This document shows positions 33,351 to 40,983 of a stretch of 44,673 bases of DNA, piece by piece. Source of the DNA: Candidatus Melainabacteria bacterium (lineage in GTDB: Bacteria > Cyanobacteriota > Vampirovibrionia > Vampirovibrionales > Vampirovibrionaceae); the NCBI GenBank assembly GCA_902168245.1, contig CABHPA010000042.1, positions 1 to 44,673 on the forward strand, given 5' to 3'. The notes under the pieces are model-generated. The model saw only the letters and a program-made list of their open reading frames with translations. It was not told the DNA's origin and searched no databases. Each line of letters starts with the position of its first letter. The stretch's first letter is position 1. The position numbers and the translations under genes were made by a program.

Positions 33351-33494
33351 GCGTTCCCGATAACGCATCGATCGGCCCTATGGAGAGGTTGGGGTATAAT
33401 CTTCGGTGTCGGTTTCCGGGCCGTTGAAAACCGCCAAAGGTAAAAAGCGCCCAGGCCGACCGTTTCCGCGTTTAGACAGGAGCCTGTTTGCACG

Positions 33495-33971
33495 ATGTTT
33501 GCCAAAACCCACTGTAAAGCCCTTTTGCTGGCCTTGTTGGCCCTGGGTCTGTCTGCCACGCTGATTTACAGCTATACGCCCTCGCTGGCCTGCTCCGAAC
33601 ACCAGACCCAACCAGAAGAAAAACAACCCGAAACCACGGGGCAGGCAACCCAAAACGACAACCAACAAACGCCGCCCGCTACCGAAGCAGCGCCCTCGCA
33701 AGGCCAACCGAAAGACCAGCCCTCCCAGCCGGACACTAGCCAGTCCAGCGCCATCCAACAGGGAAAAATTCTTCTTGAAACCCGGTGCAGCACCTGCCAC
33801 CCGGCCCCCCGGCCCAATACGCACACCATTGCCGAGTGGCCTCCCGTTTTAAAGCGCATGGGAGCCATGGCTTCCTTGAAGGACGCCGAAGTGCAACTGA
33901 TTCAGCAGTACCTGGAAGACGCCCTGAAAGAAACCCAGCCCCAAAGCGAGTGGGATCAACCCCAAGGCTAA
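33495..33971 (+). CDS. Exported monoheme c-type cytochrome
   Basis: This 158-aa protein has an N-terminal export or anchor helix (about 8-27), a Gln/Pro/Thr-rich linker (about 34-85) and a compact heme domain (86-145). The heme c motif CSTCH is at 98-102, followed by HTIAEWPPVLKRMGAM, where Met122 or Met125 could be the distal ligand. The pattern RCSTCHxAPxPxxHTxxEWPxVxxRM is seen in small sensor or carrier cytochromes. The sequence near Cys33 (PSLACS) lacks a canonical lipobox. It would work in the periplasm as an electron carrier. Confidence 0.85.
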   Translation: MFAKTHCKALLLALLALGLSATLIYSYTPSLACSEHQTQPEEKQPETTGQATQNDNQQTPPATEAAPSQGQPKDQPSQPDTSQSSAIQQGKILLETRCSTCHPAPRPNTHTIAEWPPVLKRMGAMASLKDAEVQLIQQYLEDALKETQPQSEWDQPQG

Positions 33972-33984
33972 AAACAAGTCTGGC

Positions 33985-34353
33985 TCAAGATTTGGCATTC
34001 TCCCGAAACGGCGTGACGCGCCCCTCTTTGGCCGCCTTTTCCTCGACGGCGCCCAAGCTTTTTTCCTGAAACACGGAAAGCTCCTGAGCCTTTTCCTGAA
34101 CAATTTCAGACTTCAACCCGGCTTGAACCGTTGTATGGGGAATCGGCAAAACTTCCGTCCTCATGGTGCCAGCCAGGGTAAAGGGAAACGAGTCGCCCAT
34201 GTATGCATCGGGGCCGTACAGATCTTCAAAACTTTCGTAGCGTTGTTCTTCGGGGTATCCCCATTCCGGGTGGCCCGGCTCGCATAGAATGTCATGGCGC
34301 TTGATTTCAAGATGCTCGCGCCTGCCGTGTATGGACGCTTGTCGGTCTTGCAT
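33985..34353 (-). CDS. Hypothetical soluble protein
   Basis: I do not recognise it. The 122-aa product starts at ATG 34353 behind a strong GGGAGGG site 8 nt upstream; a start at 34473 would bury that site. The N-terminal half is His/Pro/Tyr/Glu-rich (GHPEWGYPEEQRYESFEDLYGPDAY) and the C-terminal half is a charged amphipathic helix (about 78-112). It has no membrane segment. It converges on the cytochrome gene. Confidence 0.65.
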   Translation of the reverse strand: MQDRQASIHGRREHLEIKRHDILCEPGHPEWGYPEEQRYESFEDLYGPDAYMGDSFPFTLAGTMRTEVLPIPHTTVQAGLKSEIVQEKAQELSVFQEKSLGAVEEKAAKEGRVTPFRENAKS

Positions 34354-34633
34354 GATCAGAACCCTCCCGGTTGATACTCCCGTAAGCCTGTAGGCCGCCC
34401 AGGTTGGGCATCCGCTGGTTGTCACGTCCGAAACCGGATTCATGCCTTGTGGCGGAATCTTACTGTTTTTCACTGGTTCCCACTTTATTTTAGCGCCACG
34501 CGGGAAGGTTTTGAAATCAGCCGGTTTTCCATTCTTTTTGCAGCTTCCTCGCCCCGGCAGAGTTTGTCCTCAAACAATTTTGTCCAAATCATCGGTGGAC
34601 GGGACTTACCTTTTACAATAGTTCCCATAAAAG

Positions 34634-34659
34634 AAGGGTCCGGTTTGAGCCGGACCCTT
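34634..34659 (-). terminator. Terminator of flagellin gene 1
   Basis: On the minus strand AAGGGTCCGG pairs with CCGGACCCTT around a 6-nt loop, followed by CTTTTATG. It lies 45 nt after the flagellin stop. Confidence 0.85.
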
Positions 34660-34704
34660 TGAGAAATTCCGGAAGCCGTTCCGGTTGTTCCTCTTGCCTT
34701 TTGG

Positions 34705-35538
34705 TTACTTGAGCAACTGGAGCGCCAACTGCGGAGACTGGTTGGCTTGGGCCAACATCGCCGAGGCGGCTTGCTGCAGAATCTGGTTCCTGGAGAGGTT
34801 TGCCGATTCCATCGCCACGTCCACGTTGCGGATGCGGGATTCGGAAGACGACAGGTTCTCGATGTTGGTAGACAAGTTGGTGGCGTTGCTTTCCAGTCGG
34901 TTGCTGGAAGCGCCCAGGTTGCCCCGTGCGGTGTTCACCGAATCAATTGCGGTATCCAACGCGGCAATGGCGGTTTGGGCGTTGGCGTGGGTGTCCAGGG
35001 TGGAAGCATCTACGCCCAGGGTGGCCGATGTCGCATCGATAAACAGGCTGCTGACATCGAAGTCATCCACGTTGGCCACCGTGTTGGCCCCAATCTGAAG
35101 CGTTATGGTGCCCGTGTTGCCGTCCAGCAGGGTAATGCCGTTGAATTGCGCCGCGCTTGCAATCTGGGTAACACCGGATGCCAGCTGGTCGTATTCGGTT
35201 TGCATGGAGGTGCGCTGGGTGGCGTTGTACGTGTCGTTCGAGGCTTGCACGGCCAGTTCGCGCATCCGTTGCAGGTTATCGGTAATGGTTTGCAACGCAC
35301 CATCGGCGATGTTCATTACGTTAATACCGTCTTGCGTGTTGTCCAGCGCTTTTTGAGAACCGCGTATCTGAGAGCGCAAACTTTCGGACAAGGCCAAACC
35401 GGCTGCATCATCCCCGGCACGGTTAATTCTATAACCGGAAGCCAGTTTTTCCATCGATTTTTGCAGCGCGTTGGTGTTGTTGCCCAGGTAACGCTGCGCA
35501 TTCATCGATCCAATGTTGGTATTGATAATCAAAGGCAT
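34705..35538 (-). CDS. Flagellin 1
   Basis: The 277-aa protein has the conserved flagellin D0/D1 ends: MPLIINTNIGSMNAQRYL at the N-terminus, with SGYRINRAGDDAAGLALSE, and the C-terminus with NLSSSESRIRNVDVAMES through ANQSPQLALQLLK. Only about 60 residues form the middle, so it lacks the D2/D3 domains of enteric flagellins. Flagellins are exported by the flagellar type III system and form the filament. It differs from flagellin 2 by only about ten residues. AGGAGT lies 8 nt before the ATG. A sigma-28-like promoter lies about 200 bp upstream. Confidence 0.97.
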   Translation of the reverse strand: MPLIINTNIGSMNAQRYLGNNTNALQKSMEKLASGYRINRAGDDAAGLALSESLRSQIRGSQKALDNTQDGINVMNIADGALQTITDNLQRMRELAVQASNDTYNATQRTSMQTEYDQLASGVTQIASAAQFNGITLLDGNTGTITLQIGANTVANVDDFDVSSLFIDATSATLGVDASTLDTHANAQTAIAALDTAIDSVNTARGNLGASSNRLESNATNLSTNIENLSSSESRIRNVDVAMESANLSRNQILQQAASAMLAQANQSPQLALQLLK

Positions 35539-35736
35539 GAGAAGAACTCCTATTCTTTATATTTCAGGCAGCTTTACGCACTCCCCAAACGCAGGCTCCG
35601 CCTTTGTCCAGTTCGCGTCGGGCAATTTGGACTGCCCGCAAAAGACTCCCGTTCGGTTTTAATTTCGTGTGACTGGTGTGTATCGAATCGGTCGTACTAA
35701 CTTCATTTATTTGGCTTAATGTCTCTTATATTTTTC

Positions 35737-35764
35737 GTATCGGTGCAGTAGACCAAAAACTTTA
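35737..35764 (-). promoter_or_regulatory. Sigma-28-like promoter of flagellin 1
   Basis: On the minus strand TAAA (35764-35761), 16 nt, ACCGATAC (35744-35737). This matches the flagellar sigma-28 pattern TAAA-N15/16-GCCGATA. The predicted start near 35730 leaves a leader of about 190 nt. Confidence 0.75.
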
Positions 35765-35781
35765 GACTCTGCTCCAAATCT

Positions 35782-35795
35782 CCTCCATCTGGAGG
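35782..35795. repeat. CCTCC-N4-GGAGG palindrome upstream of flagellin 1 promoter
   Basis: The palindrome lies 17 bp upstream of the -35 TAAA. A related element with one arm mismatch (CCTCC-N4-GGTGG) has the same spacing upstream of flagellin 2. Confidence 0.5.
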
Positions 35796-36154
35796 AAAGG
35801 ACATTCCGAAACATTCCTGAAAAACGCAGTAAACCCTAAATTCATCGGCACTCCAAAACCGCAACCCCATCTGCCCCAATTCAACGGAACGAAGGACAAA
35901 ACACCCTTCCATTCCTCCAAGCACTATAGACAAACTGAAGGATCAATCCGTCTCAAGACTTGCTGATTGCGCTTTATGGAAGCGTTAAGGAACAGTCCAG
36001 GCAAAATGTTCACCATTTTATGCTTGAACGTTATTCATAAATGAATCTTTTTTTGATTTCTATGGACTGCTCTATCACTACTCACACACGCCCACGCAAT
36101 CAACTGCCAACAGCATCAATATCATATGGCGCCATAATCCAACACCCATAAAAA

Positions 36155-36184
36155 AAAGGCTTCGGGGACTGACCCGAAGCCTTT
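36155..36184 (-). terminator. Terminator of flagellin gene 2
   Basis: AAAGGCTTCGGG and CCCGAAGCCTTT form a perfect 12-bp stem with a 6-nt loop, and a run of T follows on the minus strand (36157-36151). Confidence 0.92.
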
Positions 36185-36222
36185 CTGGGTAATACGCCCA
36201 GATGTTCCTCTTACTTTTGCAA

Positions 36223-37059
36223 TTATCCTTTGAGTAATTGGAGCGCCAGTTGCGGCGTCTGGTTGGCCTGGGCCAACATCGCCGAGGCGGCTTGTTGCAG
36301 AATCTGGTTTCTGGAGAGGGTCGCCGATTCCATCGCCACGTCCACGTTGCGGATGCGGGATTCGGAAGACGACAGGTTCTCAATGCCGGTAGACAGGTTG
36401 GTGGCGTTGCTTTCCAGTCGGTTGCTGGAAGCGCCCAGGTTGCCTCGTGCGGTGTTGATTGAATCGATTGCGGTATCCAGCGCGGCAATGGCGGTTTGGG
36501 CGTTGGCGTGGGTGTCCAGGGTAGAGGTATCGACCGCCAGGGTGGCTGCGGTGGCGTCGATAAACAGGCTGCTGACATCAAAGTCATCCACGTTGGCCAC
36601 CGTGTTGGCCCCAATCTGAAGCGTCAGGGTACCCGTGTTGCCGTCCAGCAGGGTAATGCCGTTGAATTGCGCCGCGCTTGCAATCTGGGTGATACCGGAA
36701 GCCAGCTGGTCGTATTCGGTTTGCATGGAGGTGCGCTGGGTGGCGTTGTACGTGTCGTTCGAGGCTTGCACGGCCAGTTCGCGCATCCGTTGCAGGTTAT
36801 CGGTAATGGTTTGCAACGCGCCATCGGCGATGTTCATTACGTTAATACCGTCTTGCGTGTTGTCCAGCGCTTTTTGAGAACCGCGTATCTGAGAGCGCAA
36901 ACTTTCGGACAAGGCCAAACCGGCTGCATCATCCCCGGCACGGTTAATTCTATAACCGGAAGCCAGTTTTTCCATCGATTTTTGCAGCGCGTTGGTGTTG
37001 TTGCCCAGGTAACGCTGCGCATTCATCGATCCAATGTTGGTATTGATAATCAAAGGCAT
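36223..37059 (-). CDS. Flagellin 2
   Basis: A 278-aa D0/D1-type flagellin. It is nearly identical to flagellin 1, with changes mainly in the middle and C-terminal third (for example SGITQ, TLTLQ, ATLAVDT, NLSTGIENL, ESATLSR). The DNA of the N-terminal half is also almost unchanged, including silent sites. That indicates a recent duplication or gene conversion. AGGAGT precedes the ATG, in the same context as flagellin 1. Confidence 0.97.
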   Translation of the reverse strand: MPLIINTNIGSMNAQRYLGNNTNALQKSMEKLASGYRINRAGDDAAGLALSESLRSQIRGSQKALDNTQDGINVMNIADGALQTITDNLQRMRELAVQASNDTYNATQRTSMQTEYDQLASGITQIASAAQFNGITLLDGNTGTLTLQIGANTVANVDDFDVSSLFIDATAATLAVDTSTLDTHANAQTAIAALDTAIDSINTARGNLGASSNRLESNATNLSTGIENLSSSESRIRNVDVAMESATLSRNQILQQAASAMLAQANQTPQLALQLLKG

Positions 37060-37277
37060 AAGAGGAACTCCTATTCTGTTTTGTTAGTGGGTACTCAAAG
37101 GAACTTTTGGGGACGAGCAAGGCAAGTGGAATTAAGCCCTGAAATCTGGCGACTACCGGATTTTGGCTACAATATGCCTTGTGTTTTTGGCAGAGGAATG
37201 TGTGATTCTTTTGAGCGGTCACTCACCGATTCATCGATTCGCTCGTTAATTCGGAGGAGTGATTGCTTATGTTTCTC

Positions 37278-37305
37278 GTTTCGGTGAGGTAAGCTAAAAA
37301 CTTTA
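37278..37305 (-). promoter_or_regulatory. Sigma-28-like promoter of flagellin 2
   Basis: On the minus strand TAAA (37305-37302), 16 nt, ACCGAAAC (37285-37278). The layout is the same as for flagellin 1, with one change in the -10. Predicted leader of about 210 nt. Confidence 0.7.
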
Positions 37306-37320
37306 GAGTTCGATCAAAAA

Positions 37321-37335
37321 CTCCACCTCAAGGAG
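37321..37335. repeat. CTCC-N7-GGAG element upstream of flagellin 2 promoter
   Basis: On the minus strand CTCCTTGAGGTGGAG, lying 15 bp upstream of the -35 TAAA. The same CTCC-N7-GGAG form occurs twice around the flagellin 3 promoter. Confidence 0.5.
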
Positions 37336-37571
37336 GAGGGGAGTCTACTCCCGGTTACGGACAAAATCCTGAAAACCCTGACCCTGAGAGAATTTATAAA
37401 ATAAAGCCCATGTTCCTCATTTCGCCCCGGCATAGGAGGCTCCTTCCATCCTACTCCCACAAACGATGTAGGCCAAACACCGTATGCGTTCCGTAAAAAT
37501 AATACAGAGACGGGCTTTCCAGCATTCAAACGGTGCAAAGGCCATGCCCGTTCCCCCTTTAAAAAGACGAA

Positions 37572-37592
37572 CTCCGGGCCAAAAGCCCGGAG
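37572..37592 (-). terminator. Terminator of flagellin gene 3
   Basis: CTCCGGGC and GCCCGGAG form an 8-bp stem with a 5-nt loop, extended by GAAC/GTTC across a small bulge. On the minus strand TTCGTCTTTTT follows. Confidence 0.8.
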
Positions 37593-37668
37593 CCGTTCTC
37601 TTGATGAATCCCTACGGTACCAATCCAATCGTCCTTGACTAACTTTTGGTTAGCGACCAATCTTTCGA

Positions 37669-38508
37669 TTAGCCCCCACGCAGCAGTTGCAGCGCAAGTT
37701 GAGGGGACTGGTTGGCCTGGGCCAGCATTGCAGACGCGGCCTGTTGCAGGATTTGGTTTCGTGATAAGTTTGCCGATTCCATCGCCACGTCCACGTTGCG
37801 GATGCGGGATTCGGAAGACGACAGGTTCTCAATGTTGGTGGACAAGTTAGCCGCGTTGCTTTCCAGTCGGTTGCTGGAAGCGCCCAGGTTGCCTCGTGCG
37901 GTGTTTACCGAATCGATTGCGGTATCCAGCGCGGCAATCGCGGTCTGGGCGTTGGCGTGGGTATCCAGGGTGGAAGTGTCTACGCCCAGGGTGGCTGCGG
38001 TGGCGTCGATGAACAAGCTGCTGACATCGAAGTCATCCACGTTGGCCACCGTGTTGGCCCCAATCTGAAGCGTCAGGGTACCCGTGTTGCCGTCTAATAG
38101 TGTTACGCCGTTGAATTGCGCCGCGCTTGCGATCTGGGTGATACCGGATGCCAACTGGTCGTATTCGGTTTGCATTGAGGTGCGCTGGGTGGCGTTGTAC
38201 GTGTCGTTCGAGGCTTGCACGGCCAGTTCGCGCATCCGTTGTAAACTGTCGGTAACGGTTTGCAACGCGCCGTCGGCGATGTTCATTACGTTAATGCCGT
38301 CTTGCGTGTTGTCCAGCGCTTTTTGCGAACCGCGAATCTGCGAACGCAAACTTTCGGACAAGCCCAAACCGGCTGCGTCATCCCCGGCGCGGTTAATTCT
38401 AAAACCGGAAGCCAATTTTTCCATCGATTTTTGCAGCGCGTTGGTGTTGTTGCTCAAATACCGCTGCGCGTTCATCGAGCCGATGTTCGTGTTGATGATT
38501 AATGGCAT
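37669..38508 (-). CDS. Flagellin 3
   Basis: A 279-aa D0/D1-type flagellin, close to flagellins 1 and 2 but with more silent and some amino-acid changes (YLSNNTNALQ, SGFRINRAGDDAAGLGLSE, QTVTDSLQRM, LLRGG end). AGGAG lies upstream of the ATG. It carries its own promoter and terminator, like the others. Confidence 0.97.
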   Translation of the reverse strand: MPLIINTNIGSMNAQRYLSNNTNALQKSMEKLASGFRINRAGDDAAGLGLSESLRSQIRGSQKALDNTQDGINVMNIADGALQTVTDSLQRMRELAVQASNDTYNATQRTSMQTEYDQLASGITQIASAAQFNGVTLLDGNTGTLTLQIGANTVANVDDFDVSSLFIDATAATLGVDTSTLDTHANAQTAIAALDTAIDSVNTARGNLGASSNRLESNAANLSTNIENLSSSESRIRNVDVAMESANLSRNQILQQAASAMLAQANQSPQLALQLLRGG

Positions 38509-38677
38509 ATGTTGTTTCTCCTATTCCATTGTGCGGAACAAATTCCCATCACCCGACACGCGCAGGTATCCGTATCCTTTGACATGCCAAGTTACCCGTG
38601 CGTTTAACACCAGGGAGAATATGGTTCCGTTTTTCGTGTGTGACTCACTAGAAGGTTGTTCGTAACTCAGACCACTC

Positions 38678-38692
38678 CTCCAGACGATGGAG
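38678..38692. repeat. CTCC-N7-GGAG element in the flagellin 3 leader start
   Basis: On the minus strand CTCCATCGTCTGGAG, located just downstream of the predicted transcription start of flagellin 3. Confidence 0.45.
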
Positions 38693-38709
38693 ATTTGGAC
38701 CTGAACCTC

Positions 38710-38736
38710 CTATCGGAGATGGAGGCGAAAACTTTA
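38710..38736 (-). promoter_or_regulatory. Sigma-28-like promoter of flagellin 3
   Basis: On the minus strand TAAA (38736-38733), 15 nt, TCCGATAG (38717-38710). Predicted leader of about 195 nt. Confidence 0.7.
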
Positions 38737-38742
38737 GGTCTC

Positions 38743-38757
38743 CTCCAAAAATAGGAG
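38743..38757. repeat. CTCC-N7-GGAG element upstream of flagellin 3 promoter
   Basis: On the minus strand CTCCTATTTTTGGAG, ending 6 bp upstream of the -35 TAAA. Confidence 0.5.
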
Positions 38758-38932
38758 ATTGCCTTTATTCAAAACCCACCTAAAACCCTTGACACAAGCG
38801 CATGAAAGGCAATTAACATATATTAACAACATCTTAATGATATCCAAGTCAAGCCCAATCCCCTGACCATGGAACTTAAAATGAACCATCTGGCAACACC
38901 CAGGAAATGATATGCAACCAATGCCCAACGCC

Positions 38933-38969
38933 AAAAAGCCCTTTCGTACCGGGTACGAAAGGGCTTTTT
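38933..38969. terminator. Very strong bidirectional terminator
   Basis: A 17-bp perfect stem (38933-38949 with 38953-38969) starts with AAAAA and ends with TTTTT, giving a T-run on both strands. It terminates the minus-strand 503-aa protein gene and insulates flagellin 3. Confidence 0.93.
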
Positions 38970-39019
38970 TAGGTATTTAGCCCTCTTTTCTCTCCCGAAG
39001 CATCAAATGTTTTCAGGGT

Positions 39020-40531
39020 TCAGGCTTGCGCCTGACCGTTAAAGCGGCTCCACTGCGCGGGCGTTTGCCCAAACGCCGCTACCGGGAACAAAGGGGCTGG
39101 CGTGGTTGCCGGGGCAAAGGACTTTTGGGCCTGGGGCAGGGTGAACCCATTGGGCGATTTACCGGGATACCCAAACGGAGAAGCCGCCGGTGCGGATGCA
39201 TATGGGATTGTTTGCGCCAACTGCTGTTTCTGCGCTTCCTGCTGACGCCTGAAACGCTCTTTGGTCTGGCGGTATGCAATCCAGTTGATACCCACCCCGC
39301 TAATCGCGGCGCTGAGAATATAAGACCAAACGCCAATATTACCGTGGATTTTATATAACCCTTCCTCAAGCGGCTTGGAAAGCCCTTTTCCTTTTTTGGC
39401 CAGTTCCTCAAAAACAGGCGCCAGATCCTTGTGAACCACGCCCATATTCATAAAGCTTTCTTTTTCAAGGAACTGCTGCCAAGGTTTTTTGCCATTGGTA
39501 AGAGAAAGCTGATGCGATTTCTTCAGGTCGGCAAGCTTGACGGTTTGTTCGCCCTGCTTCACTTTGCCAAATGTCTCATAGTATTTGGCCAAACCATAGC
39601 CAACCAGTTCCTTGCCAAACAACATGTAGGGAATCACAACCGCAAGGCGAGTGACGGTTTCCTTGCGCTCCAGCGAATCACGAGCGGCATCCACGTAACT
39701 GACCGCCCCGACACCGGCCAAAATGCCCAGAATCATCTTGGAAATATCAAACGGATCCTTGCCAAAATCCACATAGGTTAAAGCCTTGCGCGCCAGCTTT
39801 TCCACCGCTTCGTGCTTCAAAATCATCCTGGGCGCAAGCAGGGAGGCAGCCAGCACAGAACCAAACAGTGCAGGCACCTGCCAGGAGCGGCGTTTTGCTT
39901 TTTCCACCGGATCCATTTCGCCTTTGGCAGCTTTGTTTTGCGCGCCTTCCAGACCGGCCACGGCGGTAAAGTTCTTGGTATTGAACTGTTTTGCGGTGAT
40001 GACGTTCTTGGCATGCTGAATCATGTATTCAACCGCGCTTGCAATGGCCAAAGCGCCTGCCAGCGTACCGAACTTAGCAGCAACCAGTTCCCGGGTCAAT
40101 TCTTTCGTCTTGCCCGCTACGCCTTTGCCGATTACTTCTGCGGCATTATTACTGTTCAGCTTGGCCAGGTTCTGATAAACCTTGTGCAAACCAAAAGCGG
40201 CAGTCGGCACGGCAAAATAGAAAGCCGCGTCTTCAACAAACTCAAGGAAAGATTCTTCAAAAAATTGGGTCTTGCTTCGTACAAGCGGTAATTTGGGTCC
40301 CCACACGCCCAGGATATCTGAAAAGCACTGAGACAGCGCATTTGGCCCGATAATTGTACTCCACCCTACACTGGAGCCGAATTTAGGGGCCACGGAATGA
40401 CGGGCAGTTAACGGGGGAGAGGAGCCGGAACCCAGGCCCGGCTGCGGCGCGGTATTGGAGACCCCGCCTTTCAGCAGCACTCGCCGGGAATCCGGTGAAA
40501 CGGCGCTGGTTATCGGTTGAGTAACGTACAT
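39020..40531 (-). CDS. Multi-pass membrane protein of unknown function
   Basis: I do not recognise this 503-aa protein. The first 85 residues are Ser/Pro/Gly-rich with a PKFGSSVG motif (49-56). Possible membrane helices lie at about 103-117, 154-172, 218-236, 265-283, 296-313 and 399-420. Charged stretches between them include KAKRRSW and KERFRRQQEAQKQQ. The last 70 residues are Pro/Ala/Gln/Phe-rich and disordered. It sits between flagellin genes but has its own start and its own strong terminator. No Shine-Dalgarno is clear. It could be a flagellum-linked or a lineage-specific envelope protein. Confidence 0.8.
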   Translation of the reverse strand: MYVTQPITSAVSPDSRRVLLKGGVSNTAPQPGLGSGSSPPLTARHSVAPKFGSSVGWSTIIGPNALSQCFSDILGVWGPKLPLVRSKTQFFEESFLEFVEDAAFYFAVPTAAFGLHKVYQNLAKLNSNNAAEVIGKGVAGKTKELTRELVAAKFGTLAGALAIASAVEYMIQHAKNVITAKQFNTKNFTAVAGLEGAQNKAAKGEMDPVEKAKRRSWQVPALFGSVLAASLLAPRMILKHEAVEKLARKALTYVDFGKDPFDISKMILGILAGVGAVSYVDAARDSLERKETVTRLAVVIPYMLFGKELVGYGLAKYYETFGKVKQGEQTVKLADLKKSHQLSLTNGKKPWQQFLEKESFMNMGVVHKDLAPVFEELAKKGKGLSKPLEEGLYKIHGNIGVWSYILSAAISGVGINWIAYRQTKERFRRQQEAQKQQLAQTIPYASAPAASPFGYPGKSPNGFTLPQAQKSFAPATTPAPLFPVAAFGQTPAQWSRFNGQAQA

Positions 40532-40576
40532 GGCAGTATGCAGGCTTTCTGTAGACTATTGAAAAAAGGGACTTGT

Positions 40577-40619
40577 AAAAAAACCGCCGACCTTGCGGGT
40601 TGCGGGAGGTCGGCGGTTT
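40577..40619 (-). terminator. Strong terminator after the 34-aa peptide gene
   Basis: AAACCGCCGACCT (40581-40593) pairs perfectly over 13 bp with 40607-40619, and a T-run follows on the minus strand (40583-40577). Confidence 0.9.
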
Positions 40620-40643
40620 GCTGTATCTGGGGTTGAGGTGGGG

Positions 40644-40748
40644 TTAAACTTCTTCACAGCGTTTCGACGTATCCTCCCGGCGGGGCATAGGACACATAAT
40701 CATCATGCTAATCATCAGCAGTGCAGTGAAGAAGATCATTGCGTTCAT
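40644..40748 (-). CDS. Possible 34-aa methionine-rich membrane peptide
   Basis: A minus-strand frame from ATG 40748 to TAA 40644 encodes MNAMIFFTALLMISMMIMCP, then a charged tail MPRREDTSKRCEEV. The first 20 residues would span a membrane; six of the first 18 residues are Met and the tail has a positive RR. It sits 25 nt upstream of a strong terminator that otherwise has no gene. The weakness is the start: no clear Shine-Dalgarno precedes it. TTGACA (40849-40844) lies upstream but is only 14 nt from TATACC, so the promoter is doubtful. Confidence 0.45.
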   Translation of the reverse strand: MNAMIFFTALLMISMMIMCPMPRREDTSKRCEEV

Positions 40749-40983
40749 AGTAGTAAGGTAATGCCTTTAATAAGCGTTTGGGCTTGTGAATCGATCCGGC
40801 TCAACCTGATCAGTGTCTTAAAGGGTATAGCTTCAAGCGGTTTTGTCAACCATCTGGCTCGCAAACCACGGGCTGCGGGTTCGGTGGCGGGTGTTTCAAC
40901 CGCGTTCCAACCATATAAAGTCCCATCAAGGAAAATGTTGCTAACCTGCGTTAAGAAACTTCAAATATTCTCAAAGAGCATAC

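Larger units (their letters stand above)
35539..36222. other. Long intergenic region between flagellins 1 and 2
   Basis: From right to left it holds the flagellin 2 terminator, about 350 bp of AT-richer sequence with no credible gene, the CCTCC palindrome, the sigma-28-like promoter and the flagellin 1 leader. A minus-strand frame at 35703-35933 (76 aa) runs across the promoter and is not credible. Confidence 0.6.
37060..37668. other. Intergenic region between flagellins 2 and 3
   Basis: It holds the flagellin 3 terminator, about 220 bp without a credible gene, the CTCC element, the sigma-28-like promoter and the flagellin 2 leader of about 210 nt. Confidence 0.6.
38509..39019. other. Intergenic region upstream of flagellin 3
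   Basis: It holds the flagellin 3 leader, promoter and CTCC elements, then about 170 bp of AT-rich sequence without a credible gene, and the terminator of the 503-aa protein gene. Confidence 0.6.

Noticed and set aside
35703..35933. 76-aa frame over the flagellin 1 promoter
   Set aside because: It would run across the sigma-28-like promoter and palindrome, and has no ribosome site.
38734..38934. 66-aa Cys-containing minus-strand frame
   Set aside because: Ends inside the flagellin 3 promoter region and lacks a ribosome site.
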